Notes: generated by a model from the sequence alone, not told the origin. Shown: positions 8,261 to 17,281, counted from the stretch's first letter. The stretch is 64,000 bases of DNA from Actinomycetes bacterium (GCA_029546925.1 JAKPQM010000084.1:1-64000), one strand, 5' to 3'. Program-made: numbers and translations.

Positions 8261-9403
8261 CTAGCCGATGCCGTAATAGAGGTCGCGGTAGAGCTTCTCG
8301 AGATCTTCACGCGTGGCCTTGTAACCATGGCTATCGAGCGAGGGGTTGGCAAGGGTCTCCTCTATCCACGCCGAGACGCGAGCCAGGTAGGCATCCTCGT
8401 CAACACCGGCGTCCTTGTAGCACAGAGGCACATTCATATCGCGGCACATCTGGCGAATCTTCTCGATAAGGGCGTCGGTAACCTCCTCGTCGGCACCGAA
8501 GAGCCCGACCTGATGGGCAAGGCGCGCATATTCGGGCTGGGGTTTGGAGATCTCCATGACGAAAGGAACGCCTATGGCCTGCGCGAGGCCATGCGGGATG
8601 CCGAACTCCCCACCCGGTTGGTCAATGGAGTGCGCGAGACCGCAGTTAGAGTTGTCGATTGCCTGACCGGCAAGCGTGGCTGCAACCGCCATGCGCTGAC
8701 GGGCACCCTGATCGCCGTTATAGGAGTCGACGAGGTTCTCGATGGTGGCCGTTGCTGCGGCAATGGCAACCGTACGGGTGAGCTCATTTGCCCAATTGAT
8801 GGTGGATGCCCCGATGGCATGGGAGAGCGCATCCATACCCGAGAAGGCGATAACGCTCTTGGGAAGGCTCTCCAAAAGATCGTAATCGAGAACCGCGTAG
8901 GTGGGACGGATCTGCGGCGCAAGAATCATCGCGTAGTGCTCGGCCGTCTTGTCGGCCATGGCGCAGCAGGTGGTCTCGGAGCCGGTGCCGGAGGTGGTGG
9001 CAACAGCGATCATCCTGCACTTGCCGGGGAAGGGATCGACGGCGAAGAGCTGGCAGGCCTGCTCCCACGTGTACAGCGGAAGCTCGTAGAAGAGCCACAG
9101 GACCTTGGCGGAATCCATGGTGGCGCCCCCGCCGATGGCGACAATCCAAGTGGGCTCGAACTCTTGGCAGGCCTTGATGGGTTCCTCGAGGAGCTCGCGT
9201 GTGGGCTCGCCGGGGATACTGCAGAGGTACCTGTATGCCTCTGCGTCTTTGAGAAGCTCGGCAATGCGGGGCTCGAGTTCGAGCGCCCCCATGATACCGT
9301 TGTCGACAACCAAACCGACACGCTCGCCCTTGAGCTCGGCGAGGCAGTCGAGGGCACCTGATCCTATCTTGTATTGCGTGGTGCCGAACGTTCCGTAAGG
9401 CAT
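8261..9403 (-). CDS. Iron-containing alcohol dehydrogenase
   Basis: A 380-residue group III alcohol dehydrogenase. The NAD-binding motif is AIGGGATMDSAK; the metal site is formed by the GMDALSHAIGA block and the His of GLAHSIDQPGGEFGIPHG. The wider family includes 1,3-propanediol, lactaldehyde and butanol dehydrogenases. It sits between the PTS IID gene and the zinc dehydrogenase, all on the minus strand. Two different dehydrogenases next to one aldolase suggest oxidation and reduction steps on a sugar-alcohol phosphate. It is a stand-alone relative of the C-terminal half of AdhE but clearly divergent from it. Confidence 0.9.
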   Translation of the reverse strand: MPYGTFGTTQYKIGSGALDCLAELKGERVGLVVDNGIMGALELEPRIAELLKDAEAYRYLCSIPGEPTRELLEEPIKACQEFEPTWIVAIGGGATMDSAKVLWLFYELPLYTWEQACQLFAVDPFPGKCRMIAVATTSGTGSETTCCAMADKTAEHYAMILAPQIRPTYAVLDYDLLESLPKSVIAFSGMDALSHAIGASTINWANELTRTVAIAAATATIENLVDSYNGDQGARQRMAVAATLAGQAIDNSNCGLAHSIDQPGGEFGIPHGLAQAIGVPFVMEISKPQPEYARLAHQVGLFGADEEVTDALIEKIRQMCRDMNVPLCYKDAGVDEDAYLARVSAWIEETLANPSLDSHGYKATREDLEKLYRDLYYGIG

Positions 9404-9534
9404 TTCACACTTCCAATCGTTACTGCATGCGAACGTCTCTGGAATCCCAGATACGTGGCGCGACCCGCCTCAGAGATCACAGGCCGCGCCGTATCAAAGA
9501 CACGGAAAACACACCAGCGTCAGCTGCGCTTCCC

Positions 9535-10362
9535 CTATGCGAGGATGCCGGTGACGCTACCCACAACACCGATGACAACGAGGAGCAGAAGAACCTTGGT
9601 GGAGCTCCAACCCTTGCTGACGAGCGCGTAGCACATCAGGGTTGCGGCAAGGGAGAGAAGTCCGGGAAGTATCGTGTCGAAGAGCCCCGTTTGCAGGCTG
9701 AACGGCTCGACGCCCTCGCCCATCGGGATGATGATGCCGGTATGGACGGATACGAAGTTCATGATGAGGGCACCCAGGACCATGCAGCCGAGGATGCCGG
9801 CGCCGGACAGGAGGTTCTTGAAGGTGCCCGACTCGAGAAGGTCGAGAAGGGCGTCGGAACCCTTGTTGTAGCCAAGATTGAACATGAAGCGGGCGATGGT
9901 GATCTGGATGATAGCTTGGAGGAGGATGACGATGATGGGAACGGCGGTGTTGCCCAGAACGCCCTGTGCGCAGCCGATGGCCAAGATGATCGGGTAGATA
10001 ACGCCCTGCATATAGGAATCGCCCACGCCAGAGAGCGGGCCCATGAGACCCGTCTTGATGGAGCGGATGGCATCCTCAGTGACATCTTCGCCGGATGCGC
10101 GCTGCTCCTCCATGGCGAGCACGAGGCCCAGAACGCCGCCACCCGTGGTGTTCTCGATGTTATAGAACTCGAAATGGCGGGCTGCGGCGGCCTTGAACTC
10201 ATCGGGATCGTCGGCGTAAAGCTCGCGGATTGCGGGGGCCATGGCATCGAGGAAGCAGCCACCCTGCATATTCTCGTAGTTGTAGCAGGCCTGGTAGGTC
10301 CATTCCCAGGTCCAGAAGCACTTGTTCAGCGTGCTCTTCGAAAGTTTCTTGGGCTCTGCCAT
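9535..10362 (-). CDS. PTS mannose-family IID component
   Basis: A 275-residue membrane subunit of a mannose/fructose/sorbose-type PTS permease. The N-terminus holds the IID hallmark WTWEWTYQACYNYENMQGG, and the middle has the GPLSGVGDS-type loop. The C-terminal half is hydrophobic with several membrane segments (for example IIVILLQAIIQITIARFMF). It works with the IIC subunit to translocate sugar while IIA and IIB pass phosphate from HPr. Its start overlaps the IIC stop, so the two are translationally coupled. Confidence 0.93.
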   Translation of the reverse strand: MAEPKKLSKSTLNKCFWTWEWTYQACYNYENMQGGCFLDAMAPAIRELYADDPDEFKAAAARHFEFYNIENTTGGGVLGLVLAMEEQRASGEDVTEDAIRSIKTGLMGPLSGVGDSYMQGVIYPIILAIGCAQGVLGNTAVPIIVILLQAIIQITIARFMFNLGYNKGSDALLDLLESGTFKNLLSGAGILGCMVLGALIMNFVSVHTGIIIPMGEGVEPFSLQTGLFDTILPGLLSLAATLMCYALVSKGWSSTKVLLLLVVIGVVGSVTGILA

Positions 10363-11108
10363 TATTCTGCACCTTCAATCTTGCTCGTAAGCTGGATGTA
10401 GATGATGGCGGTGATAAGGCTGATGAGGCCGATGCCGATCATATCGAGTTCGGTGTAGGCGGCCAGCAGGAAGCCTAGGAACAAAAAGACACGGGTCTCG
10501 CCCTGGAAGATGAACTTCAGGGTGATACCGATGCCGAGGGCGGGCATGAGACCGCCGACGACCGACATGATGGGGATCAGGAAGGCGACGCTGCCGAGGA
10601 AGTTGCCGACGACCTGAGAACCATAATATGCGGCGATGGTCACGGGCACGCAGGTGATGCAGAACAGGAAGATCTGCGGAAGGATGACCGTGGGCAGCCA
10701 GAGGTTTTTGAGGCCGTCGTTCTTCTCGATGATCCTCTCGGTCAACGGGTTGAAGAACGAGTCGACGGTGAGGCGACCGACCCAGGTGAAGGCACCGAGC
10801 AGGCCCAAGGGCACAGCAAGGGCGAGGGCGGCATCGATCTCGAGCCCTGCGGAAATCGCGAGGGCGGTACCGAGTATGCCGGCCATGGGGATGTCGCTCG
10901 GCAGGGAACCGCCGGCGGAGATGAAGCCGATGAACATCATGTTGATCGTCGCACCGATCTGGACGCCCTTAACGGGATCGCCCAGGATGCAGCCGACCAG
11001 AAAGCCGTTGACCAGTGGACGATAGATGGTGCCGTAGCTGACCATCGTCACGTTCGACTGGGCAAGAAAATACAAAAGACCGCACAAAAATGCTTGGAAA
11101 AGTGACAT
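10362..11108 (-). CDS. PTS mannose/sorbose-family IIC component
   Basis: A 248-residue integral membrane subunit that forms the sugar channel of the permease with IID. Multiple hydrophobic segments span nearly the whole length, and the conserved GDPVKGVQIGATINMMFIG stretch near residues 41-60 is typical of ManY/SorA. Its last base overlaps the first base of IID. A gap of 84 bases separates it from the IIB gene upstream. The transported sugar cannot be deduced; ManXYZ-type systems take mannose, glucosamine, sorbose, fructose or galactosamine derivatives. Confidence 0.93.
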   Translation of the reverse strand: MSLFQAFLCGLLYFLAQSNVTMVSYGTIYRPLVNGFLVGCILGDPVKGVQIGATINMMFIGFISAGGSLPSDIPMAGILGTALAISAGLEIDAALALAVPLGLLGAFTWVGRLTVDSFFNPLTERIIEKNDGLKNLWLPTVILPQIFLFCITCVPVTIAAYYGSQVVGNFLGSVAFLIPIMSVVGGLMPALGIGITLKFIFQGETRVFLFLGFLLAAYTELDMIGIGLISLITAIIYIQLTSKIEGAE

Positions 11109-11192
11109 TCTTATTTCCTCCCAACGCCTAATCTACGCAATCCGATAGAACACGTGCCTCGTGATGCAGACGGGACAACTTCATGACAGGAA

Positions 11193-11672
11193 CTAGAGAA
11201 GCTTGTCCAAGGGGATGTAGGACTCCTGGGGTACCAGGTGATACCCGACCTCGATGCCCTTCTCCACCAGACGCTTCATGCAATTAACCTCCTCTTCGCT
11301 CGCCGAGACGTTCCTGTTGAGCTTGGTGCGCCCCGCCCTGATACCCATACCCCCGAGAACAACCGCCTTGATCGCCACGCCACCGCAGACGAGCTCCTCG
11401 ATGGGCTCGGGACCCTTGGCGATCAGCATGACCTTCTCCCTATCGTGCTCGCCGCCATTGATATAGGCGATGGTGTCGCCGACGCTTTTCGCGACGACCG
11501 TGGAACCCTTGGGCGCGGCAGCGCGCAGCACGCGCTGCATGAGGGAATCCTTGGCAACGCCTTCGTCGACGATGATGATGACATCGCTTGGATAATACTT
11601 GAGCCATGCCGTGACCACTTGTCCATGGATGAGACGGTCATCGATGCGGACCAATGAAATCTCTGCTGCCAT
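11193..11672 (-). CDS. PTS mannose/fructose/sorbose-family IIB component
   Basis: A 159-residue cytoplasmic phosphocarrier that accepts phosphate from IIA and gives it to the incoming sugar. The N-terminal LVRIDDRLIHGQVV contains the phosphorylated His of this family, and the length is standard. The start follows AAAGGAGAAATAAG. A 540-base gap separates it from IIA, unusual for a PTS operon, so IIB-IIC-IID and the downstream enzymes may have their own promoter. Confidence 0.93.
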   Translation of the reverse strand: MAAEISLVRIDDRLIHGQVVTAWLKYYPSDVIIIVDEGVAKDSLMQRVLRAAAPKGSTVVAKSVGDTIAYINGGEHDREKVMLIAKGPEPIEELVCGGVAIKAVVLGGMGIRAGRTKLNRNVSASEEEVNCMKRLVEKGIEVGYHLVPQESYIPLDKLL

Positions 11673-12212
11673 CTTATTTCTCCTTTGAACTAGCGCGCCT
11701 CTGCTTTATGCGAATCTCTCCAAGGTACGCAGCCGGAAGAGAGACCAGCCCAAGAAAAAGGTGAGGATATTTTTTGCGCCAAGAGTAGTGGCCTTGGCTG
11801 AATATATGGCAGAACCTATGCGGGAAGAGAGAATACCTTTCCCAATCCTTCCCCGCTCCGGACGGCGCCTCCAAACCGCACGCCCCGAGCTCGCTTTCGC
11901 ACTGCACGCGTCAAAGCGCACGCACTCACGCACAAGACCCTTTCCCGCGATATCGCGAGGAAAAACGGCATCCTGTGAGCCCTGCACCTCGAACATCCAA
12001 TCCCCACGTGCAAGCAAATACCAAAGCGGTGGGGCTACCTCTCCCCACGTCACTTACTATACGTTAAAGGAGACACAAAAGTCCCTCAAATCCGTGAACG
12101 CATGCTTTTTTACCGCATAGGAAATAGTTCTTGCAAAATCTGACGAAGTTATGTAAATGCACGAAAATGCATCAAAGCGTTCGAAGGGCACGCGCATGTG
12201 CAGCCGGCAGGA
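11673..12212. other. 540-base spacer between PTS IIA and IIB genes
   Basis: No convincing gene in either strand. A minus-strand TATAGT at 12056-12061 could be a -10 box for the IIB-IIC-IID-dehydrogenase-aldolase transcript, which would then have a leader of about 380 bases. A minus-strand GCCAAG/CTTGGC stem lies near 11784-11804. No sigma-54 -24/-12 promoter was found with correct spacing. Confidence 0.4.
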
Positions 12213-12635
12213 TTACTCGAAATCATCGGTCTCGAGAAAGTCGCCGAGGAGCTTGTTGACGTCGACCACGCTCATGGAGCCGATATCGGTGAGGGTTTCC
12301 GAAAGTTCGGATGCGGACATGAAATCACGGCTCGTGAGCAGCTCGATGACCATGGGCAGGTTCATACCGGTAATGTGATGGAATGTGCAGGAACCCATAG
12401 CGGCGCAGGTCACGTTGAAAGGGCTGCCGGACTGGATATCGGTCAAAACGATGAGGTCGCCGCGGGAAAGGCTCTCCTCGATAGCAGAACGCACCTCATC
12501 GCGGAAGGTGTCGACGGAATCGCCCAAGTACAGGCCGAAGGTTTTCACGTGATCCTGCTTGCCGCAGATGAATTCTGCCGACTCGAGGAGGGCTTGGGCG
12601 AGCGGGCCGTGCGAAACCAAGATAACGTCGAACAT
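12213..12635 (-). CDS. PTS mannose-family IIA component
   Basis: A 140-residue cytoplasmic IIA phosphocarrier that takes phosphate from HPr. The N-terminal ILVSHGPLA contains the phosphorylated His at residue 10, and LTDIQSGSPFN matches the family's TDxxGGTPxN loop, with Gln-Ser replacing the usual Phe/Leu-Gly. The start at 12635 follows GTGGAGGAAAGC; an in-frame GTG four codons upstream would lie inside that ribosome binding site. It is the first gene of the PTS cluster but is separated from IIB by 540 bases. Confidence 0.9.
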   Translation of the reverse strand: MFDVILVSHGPLAQALLESAEFICGKQDHVKTFGLYLGDSVDTFRDEVRSAIEESLSRGDLIVLTDIQSGSPFNVTCAAMGSCTFHHITGMNLPMVIELLTSRDFMSASELSETLTDIGSMSVVDVNKLLGDFLETDDFE

Positions 12636-12737
12636 GCTTTCCTCCACACTTTTTGAAAAAACGTTCCGAACATCGATTCGCTTTTCAAACTGTAATACAT
12701 AGTCGGCTGCTGTGGTAGATCCAACACAACAAACAAG

Positions 12738-13361
12738 TCATTCCCGGATGAGCGCATCCGATATCGCGAGCATCGCTTCGAGCTCCTCGATCTGCGCGAA
12801 GGGATCGTCTGCAGAAGCATAGAAGCGGAAGGTATCGTCATATCCCGTGCACCTATAGTCGATGGCGTTGCCGAAGCCGTAGGCGAGCGCTTGGGCGCTT
12901 GCCGCGAAGCTCTCATCCGACTTGAGGCCGGGATAGGAGACCTGTTCCACAAGAGGATGGCAGACAAGATACTGGGCGACTGCCGAAGCGGCATCGTTCT
13001 CGGCACGCATGGCAGCGAGAAAAGCGTCTTGCCGCTCGGCAAGCTCAGCCGCCTCGTCTTCGGAAAGCGGCATCGGGGCGGAAGAGGAGACGTCCCCCCA
13101 CACGCAATAGAGCGCGGTTGTCGGATCACGCAAGATACGGGCCATGTGCTGGATATACGCATCGGCCTTGATACGGGCGGGGTTCACTCCCCCATAGGTC
13201 GGAAGGGAGACGTCGACAGCGGAACCGGGCTCGGGGATGGTGCAGGAAAGCGGGCTGCCCCCGAGAAGGACATGCGCATCCACTCCGAACAGGATATGCG
13301 AGAGCTCCTGCACAGAGCCGGGAAAGCTGTAGAAAGCACGGGGAAGCCGTCCTGCCATCAT
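12738..13361 (-). CDS. Solitary C-terminal fragment-like protein of the Cys/Met PLP-enzyme family
   Basis: About 207 residues. CHPLVEQVSYPGLKSDES strongly resembles the HPxVExVxYPGL segment of cystathionine lyase/methionine gamma-lyase proteins, where it opens the C-terminal domain. Family members are near 390 residues and hold the PLP lysine before this point; no such lysine block is visible here. The protein is therefore a remnant or a stand-alone C-domain that cannot act as a normal PLP enzyme alone. The start is uncertain: ATGs at 13361 and 13358 have weak ribosome sites and lie only 11 bases from the terminator of the preceding gene. Possible pseudogene. Confidence 0.5.
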   Translation of the reverse strand: MMAGRLPRAFYSFPGSVQELSHILFGVDAHVLLGGSPLSCTIPEPGSAVDVSLPTYGGVNPARIKADAYIQHMARILRDPTTALYCVWGDVSSSAPMPLSEDEAAELAERQDAFLAAMRAENDAASAVAQYLVCHPLVEQVSYPGLKSDESFAASAQALAYGFGNAIDYRCTGYDDTFRFYASADDPFAQIEELEAMLAISDALIRE

Positions 13362-13371
13362 GCACCAGCCT

Positions 13372-13403
13372 AAAAGAAAAGGGCCCCAGGCAAGCTGAGG
13401 CCC
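13372..13403 (-). terminator. Rho-independent terminator of the CsbD-like gene
   Basis: On the minus strand a 9-bp stem (GGGCCTCAG with CTGGGGCCC, one G-T pair) closes a CTTGC loop and is followed by TTTTCTTTT. It lies 19 bases after the stop of the small CsbD-like gene. This is the clearest classical terminator in the left half of the window. Confidence 0.9.
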
Positions 13404-13422
13404 GAGCATGCGAACGAGAGGG

Positions 13423-13668
13423 CTACGCGCCCTTGCCGACCTTGCCATCGCCATCGAGATCCGTGCCGACCTTCTCTTCGACGAAGTCCTTGGCGGTACC
13501 GTAGGCGCTGGCTGCCGCCTCCCCGACCTTGCCCGCCACATCCTTGACGGTCTCGATAACGCCGGGAGCCGCATCCTTGGCCTTGTCGGCCAGATCATCG
13601 GCGACCTCTGCAGCTTTGTCGACCAGCTCTGTTGCCTTGTCCTTGAGATCATCGAAATCAACAGTCAT
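13423..13668 (-). CDS. Small CsbD-like stress protein
   Basis: An 81-residue, highly charged, Ala/Lys/Asp-rich protein made of one long amphipathic helical repeat (for example KAAEVADDLADKAKDAA), ending in DLDGDGKVGKG, which looks like a single calcium-loop motif. It has the composition of CsbD/LEA-like stress proteins, but no exact family is proven. The start at 13668 follows AAGGAGCGTATC. It lies 32 bases after thrS and is followed by its own strong terminator. Confidence 0.75.
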   Translation of the reverse strand: MTVDFDDLKDKATELVDKAAEVADDLADKAKDAAPGVIETVKDVAGKVGEAAASAYGTAKDFVEEKVGTDLDGDGKVGKGA

Positions 13669-13700
13669 GATACGCTCCTTAGAAATCATCGAACCCGGAC

Positions 13701-15464
13701 TTACCCCTCGCGCGTCGCGATCTCGCGAAGAAGCTCCCCGATGAAGGCATCGAGATCCTTCTGCACGGTCTCATTCGTTCGATCGCGTACCGAGATGTTG
13801 CCCGCCTCGGCCTCTTTCTCGCCGAGGATGAGCATGTACGGCACGCGGTCGATGGAACGCGCCTCCCGAATCTTATACCCGATCTTCTCGTCGCGCTCAT
13901 CGACTTTTACGCGAATGCCGACAGAAGAAAGTTTTTCGGCGACCGCGTGCGCATAGGAGCGGGTTTTCTCGGAGACAGGGAGGATCTTGACCTGGCACGG
14001 CGAGAGCCAGGTGGGGAACTTGCCCGCATACTGCTCGGTCAGCATGCCGATGAAGCGTTCGAAGCTGCCGAAACCCGCGCGGTGGATCATGATGGGACGG
14101 CGCTTCCCACCGTCGGAAGCGGTGTACTCGAGCCCGAAGTTCAGCGGGAGCTGGAAATCGAGCTGGATGGTGCCGCACTGCCAGGTACGTCCGAGGCAGT
14201 CGGTAAGGTGGAAGTCGATCTTAGGACCGTAGAAGGCCCCGTCGCCCTCGTTGAGGATGTACGCGACGCCGAGCGCCTCAAGCGCCTCCGCAAGACCCGC
14301 CTCGGCATGATTCCAATCCTCATCGGAACCCATGGAGTTCTCGGGGCGCGTGGACAGCTCGACTTTGTATTCGAAACCGAACTGCTTGTAGTACGCATCG
14401 AAGAGATGCGCGGTCTCGAGCACGGTCGAGGTGATCTGCTCGGGCGTGACGAAGATATGGCCGTCATCCTGCGTGAAAGCACGGACACGGAAAAGACCGT
14501 GCAGGGCACCGCGCATCTCATGCCGGTGATCGAGGCCGGCCTCGGCGAGCTTGAGGGGCAGATCACGATAGCTGCGCGGCTTGGATTTGTAGATGAGGCA
14601 GGCACCCGGGCAGTTCATCGGCTTGACAGCGAAGTCCTCATCGTCGATGAGCGTGGTGTACATATTCTCTTTGTAGTGGTCCCAATGGCCGCTCGTCTCC
14701 CAGAGCTTGCGCGAGAGGATCTGGGGGGTCTCGACCTCGTCGTAATCGTATCGTGCCATCATCTCATGCCAGTAATCGATGAGGGCGTTCTTGAGCTTGG
14801 TGCCGTTGGGAAGCCAGAAGGGGAATCCCGGACCCTCGTCGGCGAACATGAAGAGCTCCATCTCCTGGCCGATCTTGCGATGGTCGCGCTTCTTCGCCTC
14901 TTCGATGAGGGCGAGATGGGCGACGAGCTCCTCCTTCGTTGGGAAGGCGATGCCGTTGATGCGGGTGAGCATCTTGTTCTCGGCATCGTTTTTCCAGTAG
15001 GCACCTGAGACGGCCGTGAGTTTGAAGGCCTTGAGCGCCTTGGTATAAGCGAGGTGGGGGCCGACGCACATATCGATGTATTCGCCTTGGCTGAAGAAGG
15101 TGATGCGGGCGTCGGGGTCGAGATCATCGATATGCTCGGCCTTGTAGAGCTCTCCCCTCTCGATCATGAGTGCCTTGGCCTCGTCGCGGGAAAGCTCGAA
15201 CGTGGCGAATCTGAGGTTTTCCTTGACGATCTTTCCCATCTCCGCCTCGATCGCGGGGAAATCCTCCTCGCTCAGGTGCTCGTCGCCGAGATCGACATCA
15301 TAGTAGAAGCCGTTATCGGTTGCCGGGCCATACCCGAAATGGGCGTTGGGAAAAAGGCGCTTGATGGCTTGGGCCATGATATGGGCGGCACTGTGCCGGA
15401 CGACATGCGCCTCCTCTTCGGAGGCGCATTCGGCTACCGTGCCGTCATTGTAGAGGACCTTCAT
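13701..15464 (-). CDS. thrS: Threonyl-tRNA synthetase lacking the TGS domain
   Basis: Charges tRNA-Thr. The 587 residues start directly with a short strand and then the editing domain (VRHSAAHIMAQAI, HxxxH type, with a later MCVGPH), followed by the class II catalytic core: motif 2 around LDHRHEMRGALHGLFRVRAF, zinc-site PMNCPGACL, motif 3 HRAGFGSFERFIG, and the C-terminal anticodon-binding domain. The usual N-terminal TGS domain of about 60 residues is missing, explaining the short length. Only 26 bases separate it from the zinc-ribbon gene upstream, leaving no room for a T-box leader. The start follows GAGGAAGCG. Confidence 0.95.
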   Translation of the reverse strand: MKVLYNDGTVAECASEEEAHVVRHSAAHIMAQAIKRLFPNAHFGYGPATDNGFYYDVDLGDEHLSEEDFPAIEAEMGKIVKENLRFATFELSRDEAKALMIERGELYKAEHIDDLDPDARITFFSQGEYIDMCVGPHLAYTKALKAFKLTAVSGAYWKNDAENKMLTRINGIAFPTKEELVAHLALIEEAKKRDHRKIGQEMELFMFADEGPGFPFWLPNGTKLKNALIDYWHEMMARYDYDEVETPQILSRKLWETSGHWDHYKENMYTTLIDDEDFAVKPMNCPGACLIYKSKPRSYRDLPLKLAEAGLDHRHEMRGALHGLFRVRAFTQDDGHIFVTPEQITSTVLETAHLFDAYYKQFGFEYKVELSTRPENSMGSDEDWNHAEAGLAEALEALGVAYILNEGDGAFYGPKIDFHLTDCLGRTWQCGTIQLDFQLPLNFGLEYTASDGGKRRPIMIHRAGFGSFERFIGMLTEQYAGKFPTWLSPCQVKILPVSEKTRSYAHAVAEKLSSVGIRVKVDERDEKIGYKIREARSIDRVPYMLILGEKEAEAGNISVRDRTNETVQKDLDAFIGELLREIATREG

Positions 15465-15490
15465 GCAATTCGCTTCCTCATCTACCGGGG

Positions 15491-17281
15491 CTACTGATTG
15501 ATGTCGATATAACAGGACACGACGTCCAGATACTGGCCCTCGGACACCTCGATCGAGACGGGCTCATCGATCAGATCGAATGTAACAATGGTTTCGTACA
15601 TCGTCACAGGATCGGTGCTCGTGAGAACGGCATAGTATCCCATACCCGACTCGGTGGGGGTGAGCGTGATCGTAGCAGCAGGGATATCCAAGCCGATCTT
15701 GTAGATGCCGCTGGCGCCCCACTCGGTGGTAGCGGAACAGGAGGAGATGGGATCGAGCGAGCAATCCTCGAATTCGACGTACTGGCCGTTGCGCAGGGTC
15801 ACATAGCAGCAAGAATCGAAGAAAGAGTTGTCGATGATATCATCGATCTCGGTGGAGCTGTTATCGGGATACAGGGCGTAATAGCCGCCGATGCCGCCCT
15901 CATCGGCATAGAGCTTGTACTCACCGGCGGGAAGGCCCTCGCCCACGATATAGGAGCCAGGGGGTATAGAACCGACGGCACCCTGTGAAAGGGTGCCGGA
16001 GGTGGGAGTGCTTGGTGCCGTGGAGGGGATGGAGGGCGCCGTTGCCGAAGCGCCCGAACTGCCGCCGATCGATCGTCCGAGGAGGTTATTCCAGACCTCG
16101 GCAACGCTTGAGCCGTAGTCGTCGCCGAGATACTCTTCGAGCAGACCCGAGGCAACAGCTTCCTCGTTGAAGATGTTCAGAACATAGTAGCCGTTCCTCC
16201 CGGAGGCAAGGATTATGTTGTTCCTACCCGAAGGGCCGGCGACAACGGCGAGGCCGAGATCATCCTCGAGCCATTCGCTATCGAGGACATCTATATTCGC
16301 AAGCTTGTCGAGGGCATCCCGTACAGATCTGTACTCGTCCTCGTCGGTGACGATGACGTAGAGGCAGGCCTTGCCCTGACCATTCCTGCTCAAACTCGTG
16401 ATCTCGCTGCGGGTAAATTCGTAATCGTCATTGCCGTAGACGTAGATGTAGTCGTTGCCCTCGGAGGAAATCCACCAGAGGCTCTCGCTGTCCCACGAGA
16501 AGCCCTGGCCCTCGACAGCTTGGGCGAGTTCAGCGCCGGTGAGCTCGAGGATAGAATAGATAGTGGGATTTCCCTTGGAATCGAACAGGTCGTATCCGGT
16601 GGGAGAAGGGGTGTTGCCGCCGCCCGTGTTGCCGCCGCCACCGCGGTTGCCGAAGAACATGTACACCAAGAAACCGGCGAGCGCCAACACGACGGCACCG
16701 ATGGCGATCTTGGCGATAGGAGATTTCTTTGCGGGTGTTGCGCCCATGGGGGCACCGGTTGCCGCTGCAGGCTGATAGGCGTAGCCGGGAGCCTGCTGAC
16801 CTGCGGGCGCAGGAGGAGCGTAGCTGGGCTGGGGAGCGTACGCCTGCTGAGTGGGAGCAGGGGTGGGAATGGTTTGCGCCGCAGGAGCGGGGGTATACGC
16901 AGGCGCTGGCGTGGGCGCACTGGGTGCCGGAGAGACAGCGGTGGGCTGGGGGGCGGGAATGCTCTCGACAGGGCTCGCAGGCTCAGCGGGAGGCGCCACG
17001 GGCACAACCGGGGCAACGGCGGGGGCAGCGGTCTGGTCGGCAGCTGCACCCTCTGCCTCCATCTCGGCCTTCAGGCGTGCAAGGGCATCGTCTATGCTCT
17101 CGGATGCAGCTTCCTGGACGGGCTCGATGCTGGGAGCAGCGGCTTCCTGGGCGGCCTTCTCGACCACGGTCTGGGCAGCATCGGCGGTCGGAGTTGCAGA
17201 CGATGCCGAAGTCGGCGTGCCGCAGTTCGGGCAGAATGCAGAGCTATCCGGTACCTCTGCACCACATTGCGAACAATACAT
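15491..17281 (-). CDS. Zinc-ribbon membrane protein with Pro/Ala linker and extracellular domains
   Basis: A 596-residue protein. Residues 1-22 are a zinc ribbon (MYCSQCGAE, FCPNCG). A Pro/Ala/Thr-rich low-complexity linker follows to about residue 185, then one membrane segment (IAIGAVVLALAGFLVYMFF) and a Gly/Asn hinge. The large outer part ends in a beta-rich domain with a PPGSYIVGEGLPAGEYKLY motif seen in other actinobacterial envelope proteins. The start at 17281 follows GAGAAGGGAATACC. Function unknown; an envelope sensor or scaffold is possible. It may be co-transcribed with the small zinc-ribbon gene upstream and thrS downstream. Confidence 0.75.
   Translation of the reverse strand: MYCSQCGAEVPDSSAFCPNCGTPTSASSATPTADAAQTVVEKAAQEAAAPSIEPVQEAASESIDDALARLKAEMEAEGAAADQTAAPAVAPVVPVAPPAEPASPVESIPAPQPTAVSPAPSAPTPAPAYTPAPAAQTIPTPAPTQQAYAPQPSYAPPAPAGQQAPGYAYQPAAATGAPMGATPAKKSPIAKIAIGAVVLALAGFLVYMFFGNRGGGGNTGGGNTPSPTGYDLFDSKGNPTIYSILELTGAELAQAVEGQGFSWDSESLWWISSEGNDYIYVYGNDDYEFTRSEITSLSRNGQGKACLYVIVTDEDEYRSVRDALDKLANIDVLDSEWLEDDLGLAVVAGPSGRNNIILASGRNGYYVLNIFNEEAVASGLLEEYLGDDYGSSVAEVWNNLLGRSIGGSSGASATAPSIPSTAPSTPTSGTLSQGAVGSIPPGSYIVGEGLPAGEYKLYADEGGIGGYYALYPDNSSTEIDDIIDNSFFDSCCYVTLRNGQYVEFEDCSLDPISSCSATTEWGASGIYKIGLDIPAATITLTPTESGMGYYAVLTSTDPVTMYETIVTFDLIDEPVSIEVSEGQYLDVVSCYIDINQ

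Noticed and set aside
11673-12740. Sigma-54 promoter typical of some mannose-type PTS operons
   Set aside because: The only GG/GC pair resembling -24/-12 (TGGTATTTGCTTGCA on the minus strand near 12008-12022) has a spacing one base short, and no LevR-like activator is present.
15465-15490. T-box leader for thrS
   Set aside because: Only 26 bases lie between thrS and the upstream gene, and no T-box core sequence is present.
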